64,000 nt of DNA from a virus: positions 105,281 through 169,280 of the IMG/VR virus record IMGVR_UViG_3300049215_000481; one strand, written 5' to 3'. Shown one piece after another: positions 25,537-34,146 of this stretch (its first letter is position 1; the number at the start of each line of letters is the position of its first letter). Under the pieces are notes generated by a model. It worked only from the letters and a program-made list of their open reading frames with translations, was not told the DNA's origin and searched no databases. Both the position numbers and the translations under genes were made by a program.

Positions 25537-27021
25537 ATGTCCGGCACGCCCGAAGGTGCAGACACGCACCTGTACAAGGCCCCTCCTCCCGAGGTCGCTG
25601 ACCACCCTCTGTTCCACGGTGGCCAGACCGTCGGGATGATGACGGCCGAGGCGCCGCGCTTCTCGTCTGAACAGGGCGGCAACGAAGCCCTCGAATCGCA
25701 CTTCAAGCAGATGGGCCTCAAGTACGAGCCCACGCACGGGTCGTACGGCGGGCCCGAGCACTCGTACCTCGTCTACAACCCGACGCGCGAGCAGATGTAC
25801 AAGCTCGGCCAGAAGTTCGGGCAAGAGGCCGTCATCTACTCGCAGGACGGCCGCCACGAGCTGCTGTACACGCGCGGCGACAACGCCGGCAAGTACCACC
25901 CGAGCCTGCCCCTGCTCCGCTACAGCAAGGAGCAGCCGGACGACTACTACACGCACATCCCGCAGCGCGGGTACGTGACGCTCCACTTCGACTTCGACCA
26001 CCCGCAGGACTCGCCGGTCAAGAACAACATCCCGCTGGCGCAGCAGACGCCGACCGGCGACAAGCCGCTCAACAAGCGTGAGATCCGCGAGCACCTGCTC
26101 ATCGCGCTCCGCAAGAGCATGGGCGGCTCGAAGCACCCGCACTCGTACCCGTGGCACGAGGGACACACGGGTCACCACCAGCACTCGGTGGGTGGCGGTG
26201 TCCTCCTCGACAGCAGCAAGTACCAGGGGCTGTTCCGGTTGGCCAAGAAGGACGAGTCCGCTCTCACTCCCACGGTCCCGCACAACAACCCCCAGGCCGC
26301 CGGTGCCGGCGTCGCCACGTACGCGAAGTACGCAGCGCCCCACGGGACCATCGACAAGGCGAAGCCCTCGAACCTGAAGTTCTACCCGATGGCGGGCACC
26401 AAACCTGTCGTCGACAAGCTCGTCAAGGACAACGGCTTCCAGGTCTACTACGCGGGCGGCAAGCACGGGAAGGCCGACCTCGCCGGCAAGAACTACAACA
26501 CCGGCCACCTGATGATCTGGGACCCGAGCGCGGGTTCCGGCGGTGACTTCAGCGAGGCCGACTACACCGACAACTGGCGCAAGACGCACGAGCTGGCGCA
26601 CGCACTCACGTACCCGCAGCTCAACCAGATCTACGGAGAGGGCCGCCGCATGGGCGGACTCGGCAAGCAGCGCACCGCCCGAGAGGCGAAGCGCGCCGTG
26701 CACTGGGAGTGGCTCGCAGCCCACAAGCAGCGCGAACTCGCCGCGCAGGCCGGCGTGCACATCTCGGACGAGGACTTCCACCGCAAGCTGAACACCGTCA
26801 TGCACGACGCGGTTCACCGCGCGGTGACCGGCAAGTTCACGGAGCCCTCGGACGAGGGGTTCGTCCCGCACCCGCACAAGGTGCCACTGGAGACCGCACT
26901 CGGACTCGTGGATGAGGCCGCACGTGGGATGGGCCTGCACTCAGACCACGACGTCATCCGGAAGTTCTCGCGCGACCTCCTCTTCGCTCTGAAGGACGTC
27001 CTCCAGAAGAACGCTCGCTGA
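25537..27021 (+). CDS. Zinc metallopeptidase-like virion-region protein (HELAH)
   Basis: 494 aa. Residues ~75-110 (LVYNPTREQMYKLGQKFGQEAVIYSQDGRHELLYT) resemble a DUF3293-type fold. A gluzincin/zincin signature THELAHAL (HExxH) occurs at about residue 350, followed by a helical zone (GEGRRMGGLGKQRTAREAKRAVHWEWLAAHKQRELAAQ). No signal peptide. Starts 6 nt from a class B motif and lies between connector and sheath genes, so it may be a virion-borne or maturation protease (inference). The third zinc ligand is not obvious. Confidence 0.82.
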   Translation: MSGTPEGADTHLYKAPPPEVADHPLFHGGQTVGMMTAEAPRFSSEQGGNEALESHFKQMGLKYEPTHGSYGGPEHSYLVYNPTREQMYKLGQKFGQEAVIYSQDGRHELLYTRGDNAGKYHPSLPLLRYSKEQPDDYYTHIPQRGYVTLHFDFDHPQDSPVKNNIPLAQQTPTGDKPLNKREIREHLLIALRKSMGGSKHPHSYPWHEGHTGHHQHSVGGGVLLDSSKYQGLFRLAKKDESALTPTVPHNNPQAAGAGVATYAKYAAPHGTIDKAKPSNLKFYPMAGTKPVVDKLVKDNGFQVYYAGGKHGKADLAGKNYNTGHLMIWDPSAGSGGDFSEADYTDNWRKTHELAHALTYPQLNQIYGEGRRMGGLGKQRTAREAKRAVHWEWLAAHKQRELAAQAGVHISDEDFHRKLNTVMHDAVHRAVTGKFTEPSDEGFVPHPHKVPLETALGLVDEAARGMGLHSDHDVIRKFSRDLLFALKDVLQKNAR

Positions 27022-27022
27022 T

Positions 27023-27124
27023 TTTGGCGCGCCGTAGTTGGGGCGCGTTCACGGCAACGCCAGGCACGAAGCCGCGTTCCGACTGCGCGTCACAGCGTTT
27101 TGGCGCGTTCCCAACCTGAATCTT
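27023..27124 (+). promoter_or_regulatory. Control region upstream of the sheath operon: repeated TTTTGGCGCG and an AATCTT box
   Basis: TTTTGGCGCG occurs at the start of the gap (about 27023) and again at 27098-27107. The second copy is 15 nt upstream of AATCTT (27119-27124), matching the TTTG[T/G]-N15-AATCT layout seen at 3047. The gene at 27153 has an SD (CGGAG), so the mRNA would carry a leader. Confidence 0.5.
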
Positions 27125-27152
27125 TCAACCACCTGAACGGAGCTTACATCCA

Positions 27153-28184
27153 GTGTCTCAGACCCCCACCACTCGCAAGGAAATCGCCGCGACCCTCGCC
27201 AAGGGCCTTCGCGGAGCGCTCGACAGCTACGCCGAGGACCTCCGCACTCTTCGCGCGCGCGAGCTGCAGAAGAACATGGACGCCGGCACTGGCGGCCAGG
27301 GCGACGTCCCGCTCGCGATGAGCGAGCAGTGCATGTGCAAGGGCGATGGTGCCCACGAGACGTGCAGCGGCTGCGGCAAGTCGATCGTGTCGCTCGCGCA
27401 CAACACGAGCGGCAAGTGCGGCTCGTGCAACCGCAAGCCGCCGGCCAAGACGCCGGAGCCGTACGACAAGCGCTTCGCCAAGCCCGTCAAGAAGACGGTC
27501 GAGGACCCGACGAAGCTGCTCTTCGAGACGAAGGAGCCGAAGCCGCTCCACCCCAGCGACAAGAAGCCGATCAAGAAGGACGAGAAGACCGTCGGCGAGG
27601 CGAAGACCGCGCCCGACGCGCGCCGCCCCGGCTCGAAGCTCCCCGAGGACGCGAAGCCGGCGCAGGCCGCTGACGCTCCTGGCTCGGGCGGTCTCAAGAA
27701 GACCGCGATGCCCGGCGCGAAGATCCCGAAGGTGCCGGGCACGCCCGGCAAGCAGCCGGTCGGTCAGGGCGGCGGCGACTCGCCCGGCCGGACCTCGGTC
27801 GCTCAGGCCAACGCCGAGATCGGCAAGATGAAGTCGATCGCGTCGAGCCCGACGGCGATGCCGACGGGTGCGCCGGTCGTCGGCGCACCCGCCCCGAAGC
27901 CCGCAGCTCCCGCGGCGGCAGCTCCGGCACCGGCCGGCAAGCTGCCCGGCCCGCTCCAGGGCGTCCGCGACAGCATGAACCTCGGCCACGACATGAAGGC
28001 CGGCGGCGTGGGCTGGCTGCAGCGCCTCGTCGCGAGCCGCAAGCCGGCCGTCGCAGCGCCTCCCGCCCCGGGCGGCGGCAGCGCGTTCGGCCCCACCTCG
28101 AAGCGCGCCACGGGCATCGCCACCAGCCACGCCGCTCTCGCTCGCAGCGAGAAGACCCCTTCGAAGACGGCCGCGAAGAAGTAG
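27153..28184 (+). CDS. Ala/Pro/Lys-rich protein with N-terminal zinc site, upstream of tail sheath
   Basis: 343 aa from GTG 27153 (SD CGGAG). Residues 1-45 helical; 60-95 a zinc site (CMCKGDGAHETCSGCGKS...GKCGSCNRK); 95-343 mostly disordered Pro/Ala/Lys with many PGAK/KTP repeats and a basic end (KTPSKTAAKK). Cotranscribed with the sheath 47 nt downstream. It could be a DNA-binding or internal virion protein; composition is the only guide. Confidence 0.78.
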   Translation: MSQTPTTRKEIAATLAKGLRGALDSYAEDLRTLRARELQKNMDAGTGGQGDVPLAMSEQCMCKGDGAHETCSGCGKSIVSLAHNTSGKCGSCNRKPPAKTPEPYDKRFAKPVKKTVEDPTKLLFETKEPKPLHPSDKKPIKKDEKTVGEAKTAPDARRPGSKLPEDAKPAQAADAPGSGGLKKTAMPGAKIPKVPGTPGKQPVGQGGGDSPGRTSVAQANAEIGKMKSIASSPTAMPTGAPVVGAPAPKPAAPAAAAPAPAGKLPGPLQGVRDSMNLGHDMKAGGVGWLQRLVASRKPAVAAPPAPGGGSAFGPTSKRATGIATSHAALARSEKTPSKTAAKK

Positions 28185-28231
28185 CGGCCCGCTTCACTCA
28201 ACAACTTTCGATCACTCGGAGAACTTAGAAA

Positions 28232-30733
28232 ATGGCTCAGTCGTACGTTACGGACGCAGGCGCGCTCATCATCCCGAGCAGCAGCGTCACCTACTCGGTC
28301 GCTCAGTCCAACAGCGGGCTCGGCACCACGGGCGTGCTCTTCCTCGTCGGTGAGGCGGACATGGGCCCGGACTTCACGCAGGAGTCCGACATCGGCCTCA
28401 ACGCGTTCGGCCCCGACCAGATGGCGGACGTCCTCGCGAAGTACGGCAGTGGTCCGCTCGTGGACGCGTTCCGCGGCGCCAACCCGGCGGCGAACGACCC
28501 GCAGATCCTCGGCACGTTCTTCCGCGCGATCCTGGTGAAGACGAACCCCTCGGGCAAGGCCTCGGCCACGCTCGCGAAGTTCGATGCTTCGCCGTACACG
28601 ACGCTGCAGGACCAGACGTTCGGCAAGCTCGGCAACCTCATCAACTACCAGGTCACGGCGAAGCAGTCCGAGACCGTGCCGACGACCGGCAAGTTCGCCT
28701 GCCTCCTCCCGATCGCCTCGACGAACGTGTCGGTGCGCGTGAACGGCGGCTCGGCGACGGCCATCACGGTCGGTGCGCTGCAGACGCCGACGGCGACCGC
28801 GGCGGCGTTCGACGCCGTGCCCGGCATCGACGTGAGCGGCGGCGCGTCCGTCGCCCTGATCGGTGGCGTCACCGGCACGCTCGCGCTGACGGTGGTCTCG
28901 GGCAACCGCGTCCAGATCGACCGCTCGGTCGCGTTCGACGCCCTCCCCTCGATCGGCGACACGCTGTTCATCCCGGCGGCCTCGGTGCTCGCCTCGGTGC
29001 ACGCGAACAACGCCGGCTCGTACGTCGTCACGGGCGTCTCGACGAGCCAGATCCTGGCGACCAAGGTGCTCGACGTGACGGGCGCGCCCAACGCGCTGAC
29101 GCCTCCCACGAACCAGGCCGCCATCAACATCGCCTCGACCTCGGTCGACCTCGACGCCTACACGGCCGTCGAGATCCACGCGGTCACGTCCACGAACCCG
29201 ATCGACGGCTTCGGCAAGAGCATCGAGATCGCGGAGCTGACGTCCGGGACGGGCGTGCTCACCAGCATGGTGGCCGTCCTCTCCAACGGCGTCCCCGTGA
29301 CGCCGACGTGGTTCTCGAAGAACAACGCTCCCAAGCTGATCACCTCGGCGACGGAGTACATCGCGCAGCTCAACGACGCGCGCCAGGTCGACAACATCAG
29401 CGAGAGCATCTCGGCCGGCGGCGCCATCGCGCTGCAGCTCGGCTACCTGGGCACGACGGCGCAGGCTGTGGTGACGGCCACGACCATGACCATCACGGTC
29501 ACGGGCGGCACCGGCTCGTCGCCGGCAGCGATCAAGCTGGCGGACTTCCCGACGATCTCGGACCTCGCGACGTACATCGCCAGCCTGCCGGGCTTCACGG
29601 CCTCGCCGGGCACCGCGGTCCTCGGCTCGCAGCCGTCGACCTCGCTCGACCAGGGCACGTTCAACATCTGCTCGACGTTCGGCGGCGCTCCCGGTCGCAT
29701 CAAGCAGGACGCGTACAAGTTCAACAAGGCCGTCGCCGAGAACTCGGCGCTCGTGCAGCTCAGCGCTTGTGCTCCGGCGGGCCTCCCGGCCCCGACGACC
29801 TCGATCGCGTACCTCGCGGGCGGCACGCGCGGCGCGACCACGGACGCGATCTACACGGCGGCGATGAACGCGCTGGCGCTCGCGCGCGGCAACTTCCTCG
29901 TCCCCCTGTTCTCGCGCGACGCGACGGGTGACATCGCCGACGGTCTGACCGACACGTCGTCGACATACACCATCGCGGGCATCCACTCGGCCTCGCGGGC
30001 CCACGTGCTCAAGATGTCGACGCTGAAGGCGGGCCGCAACCGCCAGGCGTTCCTGTCGATCCGCGACACGTTCGAGGTCTGCAAGGCCACCGCGGCGAAC
30101 CTCGCCTCGTTCCGCTGCTCCTGCGCGTTCCAGGACGCGAAGGACCTCGGCGCGAACGGCGTGCAGCAGTTCCAGCCGTGGATGGCGGCCGTCAAGGCGG
30201 CAGGCATCCAGGCCGCGGGCTTCTACCGCCCGATGTTCCGCAAGGGCGTCGCCATCTCCGGCGTCGTGCAGGCGGCCGGCGACTTCAACGACCAGGACGA
30301 CTCGCAGATGGAGGACGCGCTCCTCGCGGGTCTGCTCCCGGTCCGTCGCGACGAGACCGGCGGCTTCTACTTCGTCAGCGACCAGACGACGTACGGCAAG
30401 GACAACAACTTCGTCTACAACTCGATCCAGGCCGTCTACGTCGCCGACACGATCGCCCTCACGCTCAAGCAGCAGATGGAGCGCGCGTTCGTCGGCCAAT
30501 CGGTCGCCGACATCAGCGCTTCGCTCGCACTGAGCACGCTGGAGTCGATCATGGACGACCTCCGTCGGCTCAAGCTGATCTCTCCGTCGGACGACGCGCC
30601 CAGCGGCTTCCGCAACGCGAAGATCCAGATCAAGGGCACCGCGATGGTCGTGAGCATCGAGGTGAAGCTGGCCGGCGCGATCTACTTCGTGCCCATCTCG
30701 TTCCAGATCACGCAGGTGCAGCAGTCGGCGTAA
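28232..30733 (+). CDS. Tail sheath protein
   Basis: 833 aa with SD GGAGAA. The N-terminus (GALIIPSSSVTYSVAQSNSGLGTTGVLFLVGEADMGPDF, FGPDQMADVLAKYGSGPLVDAFRGA) and C-terminus (NSIQAVYVADTIALTLKQQMERAFVGQSVADIS ... IKGTAMVVSIEVKLAGAIYFVPISFQI) match the conserved ends of contractile sheath proteins; the middle (~150-500) is an expanded beta-rich surface region. The C-terminal strand exchange region is intact. It is followed directly by a terminator and then the tube gene, the usual sheath-tube order. Proves a contractile-tailed phage. Confidence 0.93.
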   Translation: MAQSYVTDAGALIIPSSSVTYSVAQSNSGLGTTGVLFLVGEADMGPDFTQESDIGLNAFGPDQMADVLAKYGSGPLVDAFRGANPAANDPQILGTFFRAILVKTNPSGKASATLAKFDASPYTTLQDQTFGKLGNLINYQVTAKQSETVPTTGKFACLLPIASTNVSVRVNGGSATAITVGALQTPTATAAAFDAVPGIDVSGGASVALIGGVTGTLALTVVSGNRVQIDRSVAFDALPSIGDTLFIPAASVLASVHANNAGSYVVTGVSTSQILATKVLDVTGAPNALTPPTNQAAINIASTSVDLDAYTAVEIHAVTSTNPIDGFGKSIEIAELTSGTGVLTSMVAVLSNGVPVTPTWFSKNNAPKLITSATEYIAQLNDARQVDNISESISAGGAIALQLGYLGTTAQAVVTATTMTITVTGGTGSSPAAIKLADFPTISDLATYIASLPGFTASPGTAVLGSQPSTSLDQGTFNICSTFGGAPGRIKQDAYKFNKAVAENSALVQLSACAPAGLPAPTTSIAYLAGGTRGATTDAIYTAAMNALALARGNFLVPLFSRDATGDIADGLTDTSSTYTIAGIHSASRAHVLKMSTLKAGRNRQAFLSIRDTFEVCKATAANLASFRCSCAFQDAKDLGANGVQQFQPWMAAVKAAGIQAAGFYRPMFRKGVAISGVVQAAGDFNDQDDSQMEDALLAGLLPVRRDETGGFYFVSDQTTYGKDNNFVYNSIQAVYVADTIALTLKQQMERAFVGQSVADISASLALSTLESIMDDLRRLKLISPSDDAPSGFRNAKIQIKGTAMVVSIEVKLAGAIYFVPISFQITQVQQSA

Positions 30734-30742
30734 GTCGACACG

Positions 30743-30783
30743 GCCGGGGCCACTCAGTGTGAGCCCCGGCCTCTTCTTTTCTT
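30743..30783 (+). terminator. Rho-independent terminator after sheath
   Basis: 8-bp stem GCCGGGGC / GCCCCGGC, inner CACT/AGTG pairing, then a T-rich tail. Confidence 0.9.
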
Positions 30784-30790
30784 AGCGACT

Positions 30791-30797
30791 CAATCTT
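30791..30797 (+). promoter_or_regulatory. Class B motif variant (CTCAATCTT)
   Basis: CAATCTT 10 nt before ATG 30808, just after the sheath terminator; gives the tube its own transcript. Confidence 0.6.
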
Positions 30798-30807
30798 AGA
30801 GGATGAA

Positions 30808-31308
30808 ATGGCAGCTCCCCTGAATCCCCCGAAGGTGATGAGTGGTGCGCGAGCGAAGCTCGGCATCGTCGACAAGGCCACCGGCCAACCTCGCATCATC
30901 GGCCTCTTCAACTCGGTCAGCTACGGCCTGACCTACGACACGCAGCCGGCGTACATCCTCGGCCGCTTCAGCCCCGCCGAGATCGACTACACGGCGGCGA
31001 ACGAGGTCAACATCCAGTGCTCGGGCTTCCGAGTCATCGGCCACGGCGCTCACCGCGAGGCGAGCGTGCCGAAGCTGCAGGACCTGCTGCTGCACGAGTA
31101 CATCGAGCTGACGATCATCGACCGCCAGCGCGAGGCTCTCGGTCAGGACGCCCGCATCGCCAAGTTCCGCAACGTCCGCCCCACCGGGTACTCGACGGGC
31201 ATGAACGCCCGCAACCTGTCGGAGCTGACCGTCAACTTCGTCGGCATCATGGTCGACGACGAGGACACCACCAACACCGAGGGCCCGCTCGCGACCGCGC
31301 TTCCGTAG
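30808..31308 (+). CDS. Tail tube protein
   Basis: 166 aa. Size, position directly after the sheath, and beta-rich sequence (GLFNSVSYGLTYDTQPAYILGRFSPAEIDYTAANEVNIQCSGFRVIGHGAHREASVPKLQDLLLHEYIELTIIDRQ ... LSELTVNFVGIMVDDED) fit the phage tail-tube fold. Own promoter element upstream and terminator downstream allow strong independent expression, as expected for the most abundant tail component. Confidence 0.9.
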   Translation: MAAPLNPPKVMSGARAKLGIVDKATGQPRIIGLFNSVSYGLTYDTQPAYILGRFSPAEIDYTAANEVNIQCSGFRVIGHGAHREASVPKLQDLLLHEYIELTIIDRQREALGQDARIAKFRNVRPTGYSTGMNARNLSELTVNFVGIMVDDEDTTNTEGPLATALP

Positions 31309-31336
31309 CGCCCATCGGTTCGCGCCCTTCCCCCAA

Positions 31337-31368
31337 GGCCCACTGGCTTCGCGCCGGTGGGCCTTTTT
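31337..31368 (+). terminator. Rho-independent terminator after tail tube
   Basis: 11-bp stem GGCCCACTGGC / GCCGGTGGGCC (one G-U), TTCGC loop, five T. Confidence 0.93.
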
Positions 31369-31378
31369 ATTTGGCCAG

Positions 31379-31387
31379 ATTCGCTAT
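31379..31387 (+). promoter_or_regulatory. Class A motif ATTCGCTAT
   Basis: Exactly 9 nt before ATG 31397, just after the tube terminator. Confidence 0.78.
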
Positions 31388-31396
31388 CAGGCCCCC

Positions 31397-31630
31397 ATGT
31401 TCACGCTCTTCGTCGTCTACGTGGTGGGCCTCCTGGTGGCTGCCTTCGCACTGGGTGTCGCGTCCGGCATCTCGCACCAGCACGGCGGCGCCTCTCCGGA
31501 GCGACTGCTCGCGTCGTTGGGCGAAAACGCCGGCAACTCCGTCTGCTTCCTGCTCCTGTGGCCGGTAGTGGCCGTGGCGCTGCTCTCCTTCTGGATTGAG
31601 CACCTCTACGTGACGCGCAACGACACGTAG
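31397..31630 (+). CDS. Small membrane protein
   Basis: 77 aa with two predicted transmembrane helices (FTLFVVYVVGLLVAAFALGVA and SVCFLLLWPVVAVALLSFWI) joined by a polar loop. No SD; predicted leaderless from a class A element. Begins the 31.4-35.3 kb accessory/lysis stretch; a holin- or exclusion-type role is possible but not shown. Confidence 0.72.
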   Translation: MFTLFVVYVVGLLVAAFALGVASGISHQHGGASPERLLASLGENAGNSVCFLLLWPVVAVALLSFWIEHLYVTRNDT

Positions 31631-31634
31631 CGAC

Positions 31635-31643
31635 ATTCGCTAT
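31635..31643 (+). promoter_or_regulatory. Class A motif ATTCGCTAT
   Basis: 9 nt after the motif the sequence is GGAGGTC, a Shine-Dalgarno, and ATG 31665 follows: a leadered example of the class. Confidence 0.7.
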
Positions 31644-31664
31644 CCGCTCTCTGGAGGTCAGACG

Positions 31665-32105
31665 ATGTCCCAGGTCAGCGACGCCCGCGCCACGTTCATC
31701 GAGATGTTCTTGGACTCGGTGGTCTCGAAGCACCCCGAGCTGGGCGGTGACGACAAGCGCGCCGGGCTGCGCTACCTGGCCCAGACGGTTGCCGACTCAG
31801 TGCGCGCCACGGGCCGCGCGAAGACTTGCGACGAACTGGTCTCCTTCCTGACGCAGGTGCTCCAGGTGGACGCCGACAAGGCGTCGGACGAGATCACCAA
31901 GGAGACCATCGAGAAGTTCCGCGCCGACCCACGCGTCGCGTTCCGCGTCACCCTGCTGACCGCGTACCACCAGGCCATCGCGCAGGTCACGGAGTTCGGT
32001 CGCCGCGAGATCGTCGAGGCGCCATCGGCCGCCCCGCACGTCGTGGAGGACCAGGAAGAGGAGGCCGACCCTCCCTTCACTTCGCCGGTCGTGGGCAAGG
32101 CGTGA
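31665..32105 (+). CDS. Hypothetical helical protein
   Basis: 146 aa (MSQVSDARATFIEMFLDSVVSKHPELGGDDKRAG...), all-helical with an acidic/Pro tail (EDQEEEADPPFTSP). SD GGAGG at 31653. Its stop overlaps the GTG of the next gene (GTGA). First of a chain of overlapping genes to 33994. Function unknown. Confidence 0.75.
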   Translation: MSQVSDARATFIEMFLDSVVSKHPELGGDDKRAGLRYLAQTVADSVRATGRAKTCDELVSFLTQVLQVDADKASDEITKETIEKFRADPRVAFRVTLLTAYHQAIAQVTEFGRREIVEAPSAAPHVVEDQEEEADPPFTSPVVGKA

Positions 32106-32365
32106 GGGCGCTCCTCGCAGCCTTCCTGAAGTACTTCCTGGTCGCGCTGGGCGGCTGGGGCTGGGAGGGCGTCTTCGTCTGGCTGCGCTTCCAGTGGTAC
32201 ACGCGCGTCGCCCTGCCGTCACCCCCGACGCTCCCGCTGCGCACTGTCCACGGAGTCGTCTTCTACGACGTCGCCGACTGGGAGCGCGACAAGAAGGCCG
32301 CGCACCCCGTTCGCTTCTTCCTGACCGTCACGCTGCCGCGCGCCCTGAGGAGGGCTGCATCATGA
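32102..32365 (+). CDS. Small membrane-associated protein
   Basis: 87 aa from GTG 32102, one hydrophobic/aromatic N-terminal segment (LLAAFLKYFLVALGGWGWEGVFVWL), then a basic soluble part ending PRALRRAAS. Overlaps both neighbours by 4 bp (GTGA, ATGA), supporting coupled translation. Function unknown. Confidence 0.7.
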   Translation: MRALLAAFLKYFLVALGGWGWEGVFVWLRFQWYTRVALPSPPTLPLRTVHGVVFYDVADWERDKKAAHPVRFFLTVTLPRALRRAAS

Positions 32366-32802
32366 AGAACTACAAAGATTTGCCCGAGGCTCCGTACCAG
32401 CTCGTCTCGCAGGCGTCCGAGGCTGCGCTCCTTCGCTCCATCGTCGACGCCCGCCTCGTCAACCGCCACGACTTCGTCTTCGTCGTCGACACCAGCGAGG
32501 ACGATCTCACGCCGGAGGACCTCGCGCAGCTCGCCGAGTGGGCAGGCACGTCTCGCGACCTGGTGTTCATCAGTGCGCTCGACGACACCTCGGTCCTCGT
32601 CGAGATCACGAACTCCCGCTTCCGTTTCGACGGTGCGTTCCCTCCGCAGGCGTCTACCGACACCGTCGTCGACGAAGTTCCGCTGGGCCCTCCGGTCGTG
32701 TGCACCCTGGACCCGCGCAACCTCCCTGGCGTGAGGGACGTGGACAGTGAGTGGGCCGTCTTCGCTGACTTCCTCCGTCACGTGCGAGTCACGGAGGAGT
32801 AG
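32362..32802 (+). CDS. Hypothetical protein
   Basis: 146 aa (MKNYKDLPEAPYQLVSQASEAALLRSIVDARLVNRHDFVFVVDTSEDDLTPEDLAQLAEWAG...). Mixed alpha/beta with a Rossmann-like strand HDFVFVVDTSEDD; no catalytic motif recognised. Middle of the coupled operon. Confidence 0.72.
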   Translation: MKNYKDLPEAPYQLVSQASEAALLRSIVDARLVNRHDFVFVVDTSEDDLTPEDLAQLAEWAGTSRDLVFISALDDTSVLVEITNSRFRFDGAFPPQASTDTVVDEVPLGPPVVCTLDPRNLPGVRDVDSEWAVFADFLRHVRVTEE

Positions 32803-32805
32803 AGC

Positions 32806-33120
32806 GTGCCGAACCTCATCACGGGCGCGCCGCCCTTCTTCCAGTGCTCACGGTGCAAGGACGGGGTCGTCTCCACTGAGTGCAGCGACGGGCGCTTCTT
32901 CGAGCACCCGGGTACGCCGGGCGTGTGGACCAACCTCCCTCCCGACCTCCCGCTCCAGCGGTGCAACGAGTGCCGCTACGTCTTCATGTCGCCCGAGAGA
33001 AGGGACGAGGTCCTCGCCCTCGTGCAGAGCATGCTCGCGGAGCACGCCACGATGATCAACCTGCTGGCTGCCAAGTACCAGCTTGACATCGCGGAGAACA
33101 GGGAGCGCATCACCGAATGA
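32806..33120 (+). CDS. Zinc-ribbon protein
   Basis: 104 aa from GTG 32806. CSRCKDG ... RCNECRY gives a four-Cys zinc site spread over ~50 residues, followed by a long helix (ERRDEVLALVQSMLAEHATMINLLAAKYQLDIAE). Stop overlaps the next ATG (ATGA). Confidence 0.72.
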   Translation: MPNLITGAPPFFQCSRCKDGVVSTECSDGRFFEHPGTPGVWTNLPPDLPLQRCNECRYVFMSPERRDEVLALVQSMLAEHATMINLLAAKYQLDIAENRERITE

Positions 33121-33731
33121 AGCGCTTGCTGCTCCTCCTCGCTCTCGTCGCCTGCAACCCCGACGTGCCGCCGTACTACCTGCACAACTACCAGAACGAG
33201 TTCCCAGGCCAGTACCACTACGACGTGCACCCCAACGCCACGACGCCGGAAGGCATCCGCGTCGACACGTCCGGCCTGACGTTCGACCTCGCTCTCATCG
33301 ACGTCCAGACGGACCAGGTGGAGCAGTGCCTCGCTCAGCAGTACGGCACGCCGCCTGTCCTGCCGCCCGATCTCATCGCCGTATCGGACTGCGATGAGAG
33401 CACCTTCCCACTCCCGCTCCGCCGCCAGGACCTCGTTGTCAAGGTCGCCGCCGACTGGCAGCTCGACTGCGCTGGCACCGAGCAGGTTCTGCCGGCGCCA
33501 GCGCCAGAGGCGCTCTGCGACTGGAAAGTCCAGCAGGGGCTCATCCCAGCCTGCGCGACACCGTCCGGCTGCCACTGGCGGGCCGGGATCGAGGACAACC
33601 GCTTCATCGTCGTCCCCCCGAGCGCCTACCTGTACAAGGACCCGCTCATCCGCATGAGCACCGGCTGCAACAACCCGTGGGCCGGCACCCTCTCCACCTG
33701 CGCGCACCCGACGGTGCCCCAGCTCCCATGA
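33117..33731 (+). CDS. Phage lipoprotein, Cys-rich
   Basis: 204 aa. MKRLLLLLALVAC is a lipoprotein signal with lipobox L-V-A-C (Cys13). The mature protein has several cysteines (QCL, DCDES, DCAG, LCDW, ACAT, GCHW, GCNN, TCAH), so disulfide-bonded and extracytoplasmic. Overlaps the next gene by ATGA. Located in the stretch leading to the lysis genes; an outer-membrane spanin-type or exclusion function is possible, but it is long for an o-spanin. Confidence 0.78.
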   Translation: MKRLLLLLALVACNPDVPPYYLHNYQNEFPGQYHYDVHPNATTPEGIRVDTSGLTFDLALIDVQTDQVEQCLAQQYGTPPVLPPDLIAVSDCDESTFPLPLRRQDLVVKVAADWQLDCAGTEQVLPAPAPEALCDWKVQQGLIPACATPSGCHWRAGIEDNRFIVVPPSAYLYKDPLIRMSTGCNNPWAGTLSTCAHPTVPQLP

Positions 33732-33994
33732 GCCTGGACATGTTCGGCGACTACATCGAGGCCCCGGTCGTGTACCCGCGCCTCGTCATCGTGACTCGCG
33801 CCAGGTACTCCTGCTACGTCTGCGCCGCTGCGTGCGACACGCGCGTGGAGGGCGCCAGGGACAACACCTACGCGTGCTGCTACCGGTGCGCCACCAAGGT
33901 CATCGACATCGACATCCCAGAGGGCGCGCTCCTGCCGACCGTGGAAGAGCCGACGCACCTGATGAAGGCCAAGCTCGACCGGTTCAAGGAGTAG
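33728..33994 (+). CDS. Zinc-ribbon protein ending at an in-frame TAG with open frame beyond
   Basis: 88 aa: beta segment, then CYVCAAACDTR ... YACCYRCATK zinc site, then IDIDIPEGALLPTVEEPTHLMKAKLDRFKE. The stop is TAG (33992-33994), after which the same frame stays open for 48 codons (FAAEIEKQNAG ... RRIYIDGL) to a second TAG at 34141. The continuation reads like normal protein and the junction KE-stop-FAAEIEKQ looks like a Gln or Lys codon mutated to stop, or a readthrough site. Nothing else occupies 33995-34141. Confidence 0.7.
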   Translation: MSLDMFGDYIEAPVVYPRLVIVTRARYSCYVCAAACDTRVEGARDNTYACCYRCATKVIDIDIPEGALLPTVEEPTHLMKAKLDRFKE

Positions 33995-34146
33995 TTCGCC
34001 GCGGAGATCGAGAAGCAGAACGCCGGGAGCACCGTCAGCGCCCTGGCGATCCCGAGTCTACGCGACGTTCGGACGATCCCGCCCTTCGTCTACAAGCCCC
34101 ACCTACCCATCGACAGGCGCATCTACATCGACGGCCTGTAGCGATA

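Noticed and set aside
27023-27107. The TTTTGGCGCG pair as a mobile-element or attachment repeat
   Set aside because: Only 10 bp and both lie in one promoter region; fits regulatory boxes better.
27803-30499. Very long antisense open frame opposite the tail sheath gene, and others like it (4533-6068, 10832-12481, 51604-53076)
   Set aside because: Arg/Val/Ala/Leu-rich, low-complexity translations typical of the complementary frame of high-GC genes; each lies opposite a recognised gene and has no motif or SD.
33992-34141. Genome-wide TAG recoding as the explanation for the readthrough frame
   Set aside because: TAG is used as the terminal stop of many intact genes in the window, and no suppressor tRNA with anticodon CTA was seen.
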